A model generated the notes under the pieces. That model was not told the origin of the DNA, searched no databases, and worked only from the letters and a program-made list of their open reading frames with translations. Of a DNA stretch of 15,845 bases, positions 1-6,680 are shown piece after piece. The stretch is from the NCBI GenBank assembly GCA_946630765.1, contig CAMOZF010000008.1:1-15845 (forward strand), given 5' to 3'. Made by a program: the position numbers and the translations under genes. Each line of letters begins with the position of its first letter. Positions within the stretch are counted from its first letter, which is position 1. This DNA is from an uncultured Lachnospiraceae bacterium (GTDB lineage: Bacteria; Bacillota_A; Clostridia; Lachnospirales; Lachnospiraceae).

Positions 1-1648
1 GTGACATAATGCCTTCACAGTAGCGGCGGCTGACCGTATTGGAAGTGCCGCCGGGGAAGCGCAGAAGGTTCGATCTGGCGCCGGTCTGTGCTGCCACGAT
101 GTCATTCATTTCGTTGATGTCCGCCCAGAAGGCGTCCTCGCTGGAGTAGATGATGTCGTAGCGGTGGGTTTTGGTATGGATCGCGACGGTATGCCCGCGC
201 CGCGCCTCTTCACCGATCAGATAGACATGATCCGGGAACTGCGAGGTTACGAAGAAGGTGGCCTTGACGCCGAACTGGTCCAGAATGTCCAGAAGCCGCG
301 GGGTATAAGGCGAAGGACCGTCGTCAAAGGTCAGATAGATGACCTTGCTTCCGGGGTTCTGGACTGCGCTTTGCTGCGGCTGGTAGACGAAAACCTGGCG
401 GCTCGCTTCCGCGGCGTTTCCTTCCTGGTCGGCGACGCTGTAGCACACCGTATAGGTCCCGACGGTGTTGATGTCCGGAAGACCGCTCACCGCGACGGAA
501 GCCGTGAGATCGCCGTCCACATCATCTGTCGCACTGTAGCCGGGCTCCGCGTAGCCGGTGCCGACGGCAAGGTAGATTTTACCGCTTCCCGCAAGAGAGA
601 GCACGGGGGCGTTCACATCTTTATAAATAATCTCGCGGGTTACCTCGGCGTAGTTGCCGCTGCTGTCCGCTACATGATAGACGATCCGGGACTCGGACTC
701 GTCACGGACAACGGATGCCGTGAGGTCGCCGTCGACGGTATCGATTGCGGCGTAGCCTTCTTCGACGTAGGTCGTGCCGGGCGTGGTGTAGGGATTGTTC
801 TGTACAAGCGTGATCACAGGCGGCGTCGTATCGACGACGTGGACCGTGCGGGTTTCTTCGCCCTTCTGGTTCAGGGAATCCGAAATCATATAGTTGATCG
901 TATAAACGCCGGGATGCAGGGTGTCGAGGGTGCTCTCCGAGACCACCGAGGCGCTCAGATCCCCGTCCTCCTCGTCTGTCGCGGTAAAGCCGGGCTCTTC
1001 GTATTCCGTGCCGGCCTCCAGCGTGATTTCCTTCTCCCCGAGAAGGGTGATAACAGGAACCGCGTCCGTATGAAGAATCGTCCGGGTCACGGAGGTTTCA
1101 TTTCCGGAGGAATCGCTGACGGTGTAGATCCGCTCGTCCGGTGTCTCGCCTTCCGTGATCACGACCTTCTCTGTGAGATCGCCGTCGTAGTTGTCCTCAG
1201 CGCTGAAGCCTTCTTCAATATATTCGCCGCCGACCGGATTGACCTGATCGGGATTTGTCTCGAGCTTGATTATCGGCGCCTTCGTATCGACAAGGTGGAT
1301 CAGGACTTCCTTTTCGTCACGGACCTTTTTCTTCTCGGCAGTATAGCGGATCCGGTAATCCCCGAGGACCTCCGGATTGAAATTGCTGTCCGTCTGTACC
1401 TCCGCGCCGATGATGAAATGAAGAATCGTTCCCCGAAGATGCGCCTCCGCCTTCGGCGCTTCAAAATCCTCTCCGTATTCAACCGTGTATTCCGTCTCTC
1501 CGTCGATCGTCAGGATCATTTCGTAACGGTTGATGATGAGAAGCACGGCAAAAGTGGCAATGACAGCCAGAAGAACGATGATGCCCGGCAGAAGAACACG
1601 CGGATTCCGCCGGATGGTTCGTTTCAGCTTTTTCAGTTTTTCAGACAT
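1..1648 (-). CDS. Membrane-anchored polysaccharide deacetylase with DUF5011 repeats (3' end cut by window edge)
   Basis: This gene encodes a cell-surface carbohydrate esterase family 4 (NodB) enzyme that probably removes acetyl groups from peptidoglycan or another surface polysaccharide; the exact substrate is not visible. The 549 residues in the window begin with a short basic cytoplasmic tail (KLKKLKRTIRR) and one membrane segment at about residues 18-39, giving a type II anchor. An N-terminal beta domain follows (about 43-120). Then come four DUF5011/Ig-like repeats at about 124-195, 196-275, 276-345 and 346-425, each with an E-x-G-[FY]-x-A-x-D-x-x-D-G-D-L motif. The NodB domain starts at about 435 with TFDDGP, then HTKTH (metal-binding HxxxH motif) and RFPGG; the rest lies off the left edge. 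The start was chosen at 1648 because the next codons give the anchor; a G-rich stretch (1661-1666) lies about 12 bases upstream and is a weak ribosome site. It has its own promoter, so it need not depend on xth upstream. Confidence 0.93.
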   Translation of the reverse strand, partial: MSEKLKKLKRTIRRNPRVLLPGIIVLLAVIATFAVLLIINRYEMILTIDGETEYTVEYGEDFEAPKAEAHLRGTILHFIIGAEVQTDSNFNPEVLGDYRIRYTAEKKKVRDEKEVLIHLVDTKAPIIKLETNPDQVNPVGGEYIEEGFSAEDNYDGDLTEKVVITEGETPDERIYTVSDSSGNETSVTRTILHTDAVPVITLLGEKEITLEAGTEYEEPGFTATDEEDGDLSASVVSESTLDTLHPGVYTINYMISDSLNQKGEETRTVHVVDTTPPVITLVQNNPYTTPGTTYVEEGYAAIDTVDGDLTASVVRDESESRIVYHVADSSGNYAEVTREIIYKDVNAPVLSLAGSGKIYLAVGTGYAEPGYSATDDVDGDLTASVAVSGLPDINTVGTYTVCYSVADQEGNAAEASRQVFVYQPQQSAVQNPGSKVIYLTFDDGPSPYTPRLLDILDQFGVKATFFVTSQFPDHVYLIGEEARRGHTVAIHTKTHRYDIIYSSEDAFWADINEMNDIVAAQTGARSNLLRFPGGTSNTVSRRYCEGIMS

Positions 1649-1686
1649 TTTGTGTCCGATCCCCCCAAAATGATATCCAAGATTTT

Positions 1687-1713
1687 CCCGGCACAAAATA
1701 TAGTGGTGCCGGG
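1687..1713 (-). repeat. Inverted repeat / hairpin in the deacetylase leader
   Basis: A perfect 8-bp inverted repeat, CCCGGCAC and GTGCCGGG, is separated by 11 bases. It falls inside the predicted 5' leader of the deacetylase transcript, starting only about 8 bases after the likely transcription start. No T-run follows it in the minus-strand reading direction, so it is not a normal intrinsic terminator for xth. It could stabilise the 5' end of the mRNA or be a repressor site just downstream of the promoter; the sequence does not decide between these. Confidence 0.6.
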
Positions 1714-1727
1714 AAGAAACCTAACAT

Positions 1728-1756
1728 ATTATAGCGTGATCAGGAATAAAAATCAA
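1728..1756 (-). promoter_or_regulatory. SigA-type promoter of the polysaccharide deacetylase gene
   Basis: On the minus strand, a -35 box TTGATT (1751-1756) is followed by exactly 17 bases and a perfect -10 box TATAAT (1728-1733). Transcription would begin near 1721, giving a leader of about 70 bases that includes the hairpin at 1687-1713. The site lies in the 125-bp gap between the xth stop and the deacetylase start, which suggests separate transcription of the deacetylase. Confidence 0.8.
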
Positions 1757-1773
1757 GACGCAGGGGCAGCTTC

Positions 1774-2532
1774 TTACAGATCGATTTCGAGCATGACGGG
1801 GCAGTGGTCGGAGCCCATGACCTCCGGATGGATCGAGGGACTGAATTCCTTTGTCAGAAGGTCGTTGCTGATCAGGAAATAGTCAATGCGCCAGCCGACG
1901 TTGTTCGCGCGGGCGTTGGCCCGGTATGACCACCAGGAGTAGGCGTCCCGGAGGTCCGGGTATTTACAGCGGAAGGTATCGGTCATGCCGGATGCGAGAA
2001 GCGCGGAGAACATTCCGCGTTCTTCATCGGAGAAGCCGGGGTTTCCGTGGTTCGTGGCCGGGTTTTTCAGATCGATTTCCTCATGCGCGACATTCATATC
2101 GCCGCAGACGATAACGGGCTTATTCTTCCGAAGGCCGGCAAGATAATCGGAAAAGGCATGCTCGAAACGCGTCCTGTAGTCCAGCCGCTTCAGCTCCGGC
2201 TGCGCGTTTGGCGTGTAGACGGTGACCATATAGAAGCGCGCGAACTCCGCTGTGAGGACGCGGCCTTCCATGTCGAATTCCTCGATGCCGATGCCGCGCG
2301 TTACCTGAATCGGTTCCTCCCTGCAGAAGAGCGCGGTTCCGGAGTAGCCCTTTTTGACCGCGGAAAACCAGTACTGGTGGTAGCCCGGCGTTTCGACGAC
2401 GGCCTGTCCTTCGTGCATCTTGGTTTCCTGAAGGCAGAAAACATCGGCGTCCGCTTCCCGGAAGTAATCCATAAAGCCTTTATTCAGACAGGCCCGGAGA
2501 CCGTTGACATTCCATGAGATCAGTTTCAGCAT
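1774..2532 (-). CDS. xth: Exodeoxyribonuclease III (AP endonuclease)
   Basis: A 252-residue protein of the exonuclease III/ExoA family, which cleaves DNA at abasic sites and trims 3' ends in base excision repair in the cytoplasm. All family landmarks are present: SWNVNGLRA (Asn8), LQETK (metal-binding Glu36), Tyr106 in VTVYTPNA, GDMNVAHEEIDL (Asp145, Asn147), WRIDYFL and the terminal SDHCPV (Asp242, His243). The length is normal for the family, so the gene appears intact. The start at 2532 has an AAAGGAA-type ribosome site about 7 bases upstream. It follows the UxuA-like gene after 32 bp with no visible promoter or terminator between them, so both are probably on one transcript, although the functions are unrelated. 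It could equally be called exoA, as in Bacillus. Confidence 0.96.
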   Translation of the reverse strand: MLKLISWNVNGLRACLNKGFMDYFREADADVFCLQETKMHEGQAVVETPGYHQYWFSAVKKGYSGTALFCREEPIQVTRGIGIEEFDMEGRVLTAEFARFYMVTVYTPNAQPELKRLDYRTRFEHAFSDYLAGLRKNKPVIVCGDMNVAHEEIDLKNPATNHGNPGFSDEERGMFSALLASGMTDTFRCKYPDLRDAYSWWSYRANARANNVGWRIDYFLISNDLLTKEFSPSIHPEVMGSDHCPVMLEIDL

Positions 2533-2564
2533 TTTTCTCGTTCCTTTACAGTAATTGTTGAGAT

Positions 2565-3629
2565 TCAGTCCTGCACCGCGTCGCAGACGCCCTTGAGGTA
2601 GGCCGTGAAATAGGCTTCGCAGGCATAGTGGCCGCCGACCATATCGATCAGGTGGTCATTCATGATGGCGCCGTCGAAACCGACCTCCTTCAGGACCTTC
2701 ATGACCCGGATCAGGTTGTAATATCCGGCGTCGGGGAAGGTTTCGTTGAAGCCGCCGGGCGCGCTTAATGGCGCGGTGACGTTTCTCATATGCAGCTTGA
2801 AAAGAAGCTTCCGTTCCGACAGCCAGCGGATGAATTCCTCGACGGTCGCGCCCATCAGCTCGCCGCCCTCCAGCCAGCAGCCGACGCAGAGACAGCAGCC
2901 GATATTCGGGCTTGCGGCGATCTCCAGTGCCTTCTTGTATCCCTCGAAGTTTCCGAAGATGCAGCGGGGCACGCCGGCCATTTTGTATACCGGCGGATCA
3001 TCCGGGTGGATGCCGATATAGACCTTGCTTTCCTCGGCAACGGGGACGACCTTTTTGATGAAGTATTCGTAGTTTTCCCAGAGCTCTTCTTCCGTGTATT
3101 CCCTTCCGTGGGAGAGCGGCCAGGTGAAATCGCCGAAGGCAATCGAGCGGTTTGGCGTCTCAAGATCCAGCCCGCCGGCTGTCGCGTTTCCGCGCACCTC
3201 CCGCCGGAAGTCCGAACGCCAGATGCCGTTCCCCATATGCGCGTAGGTCGCGTAATGAATGCCGGCCTTCCCGAGATCGCGGATATACTGCAGATAGCGC
3301 TCGACATATTCGTCCCGGTCCGGCAGATTCAGCGTCACGGAGGGCATGTTGTGCAGCCTGTCATTGGCGATTCTGTAGATTTTCAGGCCGCGCTTCAGAA
3401 GCTCGTCCTTCAGCTCCTCGTAGCATTCCGCCGTCTGCTCCGGCACCTGATGGCCGCCGAGCATGACCCATTCGACGCCTATCTGCTTCAGAAAATCGAT
3501 GCCCTGTTCGTCAAATTTCAGTTTTCCGTTCTCGCGGGTGACTTTGCCCTCGAGCTTCGTTCCGACCTGGATGCCGGGCTTTGAATTCACATAGCCGGGA
3601 ACCGCCCGCATCGGATATCCGTTATTCAT
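2565..3629 (-). CDS. Mannonate dehydratase family protein (UxuA-like TIM barrel)
   Basis: A 354-residue protein resembling UxuA, the metal-dependent enzyme that dehydrates D-mannonate to 2-keto-3-deoxygluconate in hexuronate breakdown. The supporting motifs are GIHPDDPP (His208, Asp210), GVPRCIFGNFEGY, a cysteine-rich strand ending CVGC (Cys248), FKLHMRNV (His280) and MNDHL (Asp325, His326), consistent with the His/Cys/His/Asp metal ligands of the family. It is divergent from textbook UxuA, and no other uronate gene (uxuB, uxaC, kdgK, kdgA) is nearby, so the substrate may be another sugar acid. The start at 3629 was chosen because a strong GGAGGTG ribosome site lies just upstream; the open frame extends 35 codons further (to 3734), but that stretch contains the promoter and operator. 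It is transcribed divergently from the MATE gene and is probably followed on the same mRNA by xth. Confidence 0.8.
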   Translation of the reverse strand: MNNGYPMRAVPGYVNSKPGIQVGTKLEGKVTRENGKLKFDEQGIDFLKQIGVEWVMLGGHQVPEQTAECYEELKDELLKRGLKIYRIANDRLHNMPSVTLNLPDRDEYVERYLQYIRDLGKAGIHYATYAHMGNGIWRSDFRREVRGNATAGGLDLETPNRSIAFGDFTWPLSHGREYTEEELWENYEYFIKKVVPVAEESKVYIGIHPDDPPVYKMAGVPRCIFGNFEGYKKALEIAASPNIGCCLCVGCWLEGGELMGATVEEFIRWLSERKLLFKLHMRNVTAPLSAPGGFNETFPDAGYYNLIRVMKVLKEVGFDGAIMNDHLIDMVGGHYACEAYFTAYLKGVCDAVQD

Positions 3630-3672
3630 TCTGTCCACCTCCGTTTCCTGGATTTTCCGTGTCATTTTCTTC

Positions 3673-3701
3673 AGAATAGCACCGTGGAAGAATTCTGTCA
3701 A
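3673..3701 (-). promoter_or_regulatory. SigA-type promoter of the UxuA-like gene
   Basis: On the minus strand a consensus -35 TTGACA (3696-3701) is followed by 17 bases and a -10 TATTCT (3673-3678), with an extended TG-C just ahead of the -10. The transcript would start near 3666, giving a leader of about 37 bases up to the GGAGGTG ribosome site and the ATG at 3629. The -35 box lies inside the left arm of the palindrome at 3693-3717. Confidence 0.75.
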
Positions 3702-3717
3702 TGCAAGCTTGACAGAA
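3693..3717. promoter_or_regulatory. Candidate shared operator between divergent genes
   Basis: A perfect 9-bp inverted repeat, TTCTGTCAA, 7 bases, TTGACAGAA, sits between the UxuA-like gene and the MATE gene. Its left arm contains the -35 box of the minus-strand promoter, and its right arm ends just at the expected -35 position of the plus-strand promoter. A dimeric repressor or activator bound here would touch both promoters. The cognate regulator is not in the window, and the family of the regulator (for example GntR, TetR or LacI) cannot be told from the site alone. Confidence 0.65.
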
Positions 3718-3737
3718 CATTTCCGACTTTTCAAAGC

Positions 3738-3746
3738 GCAAAAATT
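3738..3746 (+). promoter_or_regulatory. Extended -10 promoter of the MATE gene
   Basis: A TGC-TATAGT extended -10 element occurs at 3738-3746; the -10 hexamer itself is 3741-3746. No good -35 hexamer lies 17 bases upstream (the position reads CATTTC), which fits an extended -10 promoter or one that needs help from the protein bound at 3693-3717. Transcription would begin near 3753, about 43 bases ahead of the MATE start. Confidence 0.55.
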
Positions 3747-3795
3747 CTGCTATAGTATATAGATGTGAAAATTATGAACAGACGGGGGAAACTGC

Positions 3796-5190
3796 TTGTC
3801 ACGGAAAAGAGTGCCGATTCAGGCGAAAGTATTAACAAAAGAAGAAAAAAGAAAATTCAACCGGGAGCTTCTGACGCTCGCGGTGCCGCTTGCCCTGCAG
3901 AACCTTCTTCAGGCGCTTGTCGGCGCCTCGGACGCCCTGATGCTCGGGCGCCTGAATCAGGATTCGATCGCGGCGGTTTCACTCGCGAACCAGGTGTCCT
4001 TTGTCATGTCCCTCTTTACCGGCTCGGTCGTTGGTACGATCGGCGTTCTCATCGCGCAGTACATGGGGAAGGGCGATACGAAAAACGCGAAGCGTTTCCT
4101 TGCGATGGCGATCCGCTATACGATCGGGATTTCCCTCGTGTTCTTCCTTCTCGCGCTTCTGATTCCGGAGCGGATCATGGGGATTTTCACGCCGGATGAG
4201 CAGGTGATCGTGATCGGCGCGGGATATCTTCGGATCGTCTCGTTTTCCTATATTTTCTCGGGAATCGCGTCCTGCTACCTGATGATGATGCGGACACAGG
4301 GCCGTGTGAAAATGAGTCTTCTGATCGCGGCAGTGACGGTTGTCGTCGACATGACGGCGGACTTTTTCCTGATCTACGGGGTCGGCGGATGGGAAGGCTT
4401 CGGTGCGAACGGCTCGGCGTATTCGACGATTGCCGTCGAAGCGATCGCCCTTCTGATCTGCATTGTCGAGTCGCGGCAGAAGGATCACATTCATCCGGAC
4501 ATCGAAAGCTTCCGATTCTTCTCGAAAGAATTCGAAAAGGACGTCTGGCATGTGCTGCCCGGGATGCTCGCATCGGCGCTTTCCTGGGGACTCAGCATGA
4601 CCGTGCATGCCTTTATTCTCGGGCATATCAGTGCGGACATGACGGCGGCCTATTCCGTGACCGGCGTCGCGCAGACCCTGATGCAGGGCCTCACGCACGG
4701 TCTTGCGACAGGCGCCGGCATCATGTGCGGAAAGCTTCTGGGGCAGAATCAGTTTGAACTCGCGAAGGCCTACGGAAAGCGCTGCTTCGGCGTGTCCTTT
4801 GTAAACGGGCTGATCAACATCGGACTGCTTCTTCTGATCGGGCCGCACGTGTATTTTTTCTATGTGCTTGAGCCGCAGGCGAAACAGTACCTCGTGTATA
4901 TGCTTCTGTATCATCTTCTGTATATGTTTGCCTATTCGTACAATACGGTCTTTACGGTCGGAGTGCTGCCGGCAGGCGGTGACGCCCGATATGACGCCTA
5001 CAGCGTTTTCATTGCGACCTGGTGTCTCGCGATTCCACTGTCAATGCTCGGCTGCTTCGTGTTCCACTGGCCGCCGATGGTCGTCTATATGGTGATGTGC
5101 GCGGATGAAATCGTCAAATTCCCCTTCCTGCATCTGCGTTTCAACACGGATATCTGGCTTCGGAATCTGACACGGGAGGAAGTCTCATGA
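3796..5190 (+). CDS. MATE family multidrug/metabolite efflux transporter
   Basis: A 464-residue integral membrane protein of the MATE family, which exports drugs or metabolites in exchange for sodium or protons. The N-terminal half shows the typical beginning LTLAVPLALQNLLQALVG, then DALMLGRLNQDSIAAVSLANQ and TIGVLIAQYMGKGD, and the protein has about twelve hydrophobic segments in two related halves; the second half repeats the pattern near GLATGAGIMCGKLLGQ. The length is normal for the family. The start is taken as TTG at 3796 because a GGGGGAA ribosome site lies about 7 bases upstream; a GTG at 3811 is the alternative. The gene ends in an ATGA overlap with the YfbR-type phosphatase, implying translational coupling. 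Expression is probably controlled by the extended -10 promoter and the palindrome upstream. The exported substrate cannot be predicted. Confidence 0.9.
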   Translation: MSRKRVPIQAKVLTKEEKRKFNRELLTLAVPLALQNLLQALVGASDALMLGRLNQDSIAAVSLANQVSFVMSLFTGSVVGTIGVLIAQYMGKGDTKNAKRFLAMAIRYTIGISLVFFLLALLIPERIMGIFTPDEQVIVIGAGYLRIVSFSYIFSGIASCYLMMMRTQGRVKMSLLIAAVTVVVDMTADFFLIYGVGGWEGFGANGSAYSTIAVEAIALLICIVESRQKDHIHPDIESFRFFSKEFEKDVWHVLPGMLASALSWGLSMTVHAFILGHISADMTAAYSVTGVAQTLMQGLTHGLATGAGIMCGKLLGQNQFELAKAYGKRCFGVSFVNGLINIGLLLLIGPHVYFFYVLEPQAKQYLVYMLLYHLLYMFAYSYNTVFTVGVLPAGGDARYDAYSVFIATWCLAIPLSMLGCFVFHWPPMVVYMVMCADEIVKFPFLHLRFNTDIWLRNLTREEVS

Positions 5191-5771
5191 ATGAATTTTT
5201 TGCTTATATCAACCGGATGAAATATATCAACCGCTGGGGGCTCATGCAGGGCACGCAGCCCGAAAACGATATGGAGCACACGATGCAGGTCGTGATGCTT
5301 TCGCATGCGCTCGGCGCGATCGCAAAGACCAGACTTTCACTTGACGTGGATCTTCAGTCGATTGTCCTGACGGCCGCCTATCACGATGTGTCCGAGGTGA
5401 TCACGGGAGATCTTGCGACGCCCGTGAAGTACGCGAATCCGCGCATTAAAGCCGCTTTTCACGACATTGAGGAGGTGGCGGTGGAGAAACTCCTCACCAT
5501 GCTTCCGGACGATTTAAAGCCCTGTTTTGCGCTTTATCTGCTGCCTTCGGAGGACACGCGCGAATACCGGATCGTCAAGGCGGCCGACAAGCTTTCGGCA
5601 TACCTGAAATGCATTGAGGAACTGAAGTACGGCAACCGGGAATTCGCGAGCGCGAAGGACTCCATCGGAAAACAGCTCGAAAAGATTTCGGAGGAGCTTC
5701 CGGAGCTTCGGATTTTTATGGAAGAATTCGCGGGGAGCTTTGAACTGACCCTGGACGAGCTGACGGAGTAA
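5187..5771 (+). CDS. yfbR: YfbR-type 5'-deoxynucleotidase (HD domain)
   Basis: A 194-residue HD-domain phosphohydrolase closely resembling E. coli YfbR, a metal-dependent 5'-nucleotidase specific for deoxyribonucleoside monophosphates. Visible hallmarks are RMKYINRWGLM, the E-x-D-x-E-H segment (His31), the YHDVSEVITGD core (His66, Asp67, Glu70, Asp75), ATPVKY and the KAADKLSAYLKC helix (Asp134). These match the catalytic residues of the E. coli enzyme at offsets of only 2 to 3 positions. Length is typical. Its ATG overlaps the MATE stop codon by four bases (ATGA), so the two are translated from one mRNA, although why a nucleotidase should be linked to an exporter is not obvious; export or disposal of nucleosides or nucleoside analogues is one speculation. 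The gene is complete. Confidence 0.92.
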   Translation: MNEFFAYINRMKYINRWGLMQGTQPENDMEHTMQVVMLSHALGAIAKTRLSLDVDLQSIVLTAAYHDVSEVITGDLATPVKYANPRIKAAFHDIEEVAVEKLLTMLPDDLKPCFALYLLPSEDTREYRIVKAADKLSAYLKCIEELKYGNREFASAKDSIGKQLEKISEELPELRIFMEEFAGSFELTLDELTE

Positions 5772-5783
5772 AGAGTGGAAGGA

Positions 5784-5812
5784 ATTGCCTTAAGACAATC
5801 GGCAAGGATAAA
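5784..5812 (+). promoter_or_regulatory. Possible weak promoter with overlapping palindrome before the zinc-ribbon operon
   Basis: The 78-bp gap after yfbR holds ATTGCCTTAAGACAAT (5784-5799), a 16-bp palindrome with one mismatched pair. A TTGCCT (5785-5790), 16 bases, GATAAA (5807-5812) arrangement overlaps it and could be a weak SigA promoter for the four genes that follow. Read-through from the MATE-yfbR unit is an equally good explanation, as no terminator is visible after yfbR. Confidence 0.3.
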
Positions 5813-5849
5813 CATAACTTGAAATCTGCAGTGACTGGAGGAAAAAGAA

Positions 5850-6680
5850 ATGTCTGAAGAAAAATGGATCTGTCCCGCATGCAAGGCTGAGAATACAGGT
5901 TCCAGCAGGTTTTGTCTGACCTGCGGCGCACCGCGTTTTGCGAAAGTGCCGGATACCGTACAGGAAGAGGAAAAGCCGCTTACGTTTTCCGAACTGAAAC
6001 AGATGCGGGAGCCGCACGGCGCCTTGAGAAGCGTCAGTTACAGCTTCTGGTCGAACGGGATGATGATGAACAGCCACGAAGAGAGCGAGGTTACGCTGAA
6101 ACGTCTGGAAAATGATGAAGCCGAGCTCCTGATCCGGCACGAATCCGGCTTGACTGGCGGGCAGAAAGACGTTTACCGTGTTCCTGCCGCGACCCTTTCG
6201 GAGATCGAAAAGATCGCGGAGCGCGAGAATATGCCCGCATGGTCGAAGATGAAGTACAGGCCGGATCCGAGATTCATGCCGACGGACTATTCTTCCTCTT
6301 CGCATCTTTCGCTGACCTACGGTGATATTAATCCGAAGAATCCGCAGCAGGAATATTTCAGCATTGACATTGCTGCCGTTCCGCGGGAAGGTGCCGGAAT
6401 AATCAATGATATCATCAGCCGTATGAAGGCGGCTGCGGAGATAAAAAATCTGCGGAAGCATGAGGATATTCCGCCAAAACCGATGAACGGGATGATGGGG
6501 ATCATGGGCATGAAGGAGGCGCTCGAGGTTCAGAAGAAAAACAGTACCAACGGGGCGGAAGCCGGCCCGGAAAGGAAGCTTGTTTTCGACGGGCAGGGGT
6601 ACTGGATCTGTCCGGAATGCGGCGAACATAACCCCGGGAAATTCTGTGCAAACTGCGGTTCGAGGAGGCCGGAGAAATGA
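5850..6680 (+). CDS. Double zinc-ribbon protein of unknown function
   Basis: A 276-residue soluble protein with a zinc ribbon at each end. The N-terminal ribbon is CPAC...CLTCG (Cys8, Cys11, Cys22, Cys25) and the C-terminal one is CPECG...CANCG (Cys254, Cys257, Cys266, Cys269). The roughly 200-residue middle contains a beta-rich segment with alternating polar and hydrophobic residues (about 55-180), aromatic and Met-rich stretches, and a linker with a KPMNGMMGIMGM segment near 210-220. I do not recognise the middle as a named family. No signal peptide or membrane span is visible, so it should be cytoplasmic. A strong GGAGG ribosome site lies 8 to 9 bases before the ATG. The last four bases overlap the DUF1295 start (ATGA), so the two proteins are made together and may act together. 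A role as a zinc-binding adaptor or sensor is only a guess. Confidence 0.85.
   Translation: MSEEKWICPACKAENTGSSRFCLTCGAPRFAKVPDTVQEEEKPLTFSELKQMREPHGALRSVSYSFWSNGMMMNSHEESEVTLKRLENDEAELLIRHESGLTGGQKDVYRVPAATLSEIEKIAERENMPAWSKMKYRPDPRFMPTDYSSSSHLSLTYGDINPKNPQQEYFSIDIAAVPREGAGIINDIISRMKAAAEIKNLRKHEDIPPKPMNGMMGIMGMKEALEVQKKNSTNGAEAGPERKLVFDGQGYWICPECGEHNPGKFCANCGSRRPEK

Noticed and set aside
164..1882. Plus-strand open frame of 572 codons
   Set aside because: It lies antisense to the deacetylase and xth genes, matches no known fold, and is explained by the GC-biased third codon position of the minus-strand genes.
3630..3734. 35-codon N-terminal extension of the UxuA-like protein
   Set aside because: It would run through the promoter and operator, lacks a ribosome site, and the internal ATG at 3629 has a strong GGAGGTG.
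3709..3746. TTGACA at 3709-3714 as -35 for the MATE promoter
   Set aside because: Its distance to TATAGT is 26 bases, far from the usual 17; it is better explained as the right arm of the palindrome.
3979..4914. Minus-strand open frame of 311 codons inside the MATE gene
   Set aside because: Antisense shadow with low-complexity His/Arg/Asp-rich composition; the plus-strand frame encodes a clear MATE protein.
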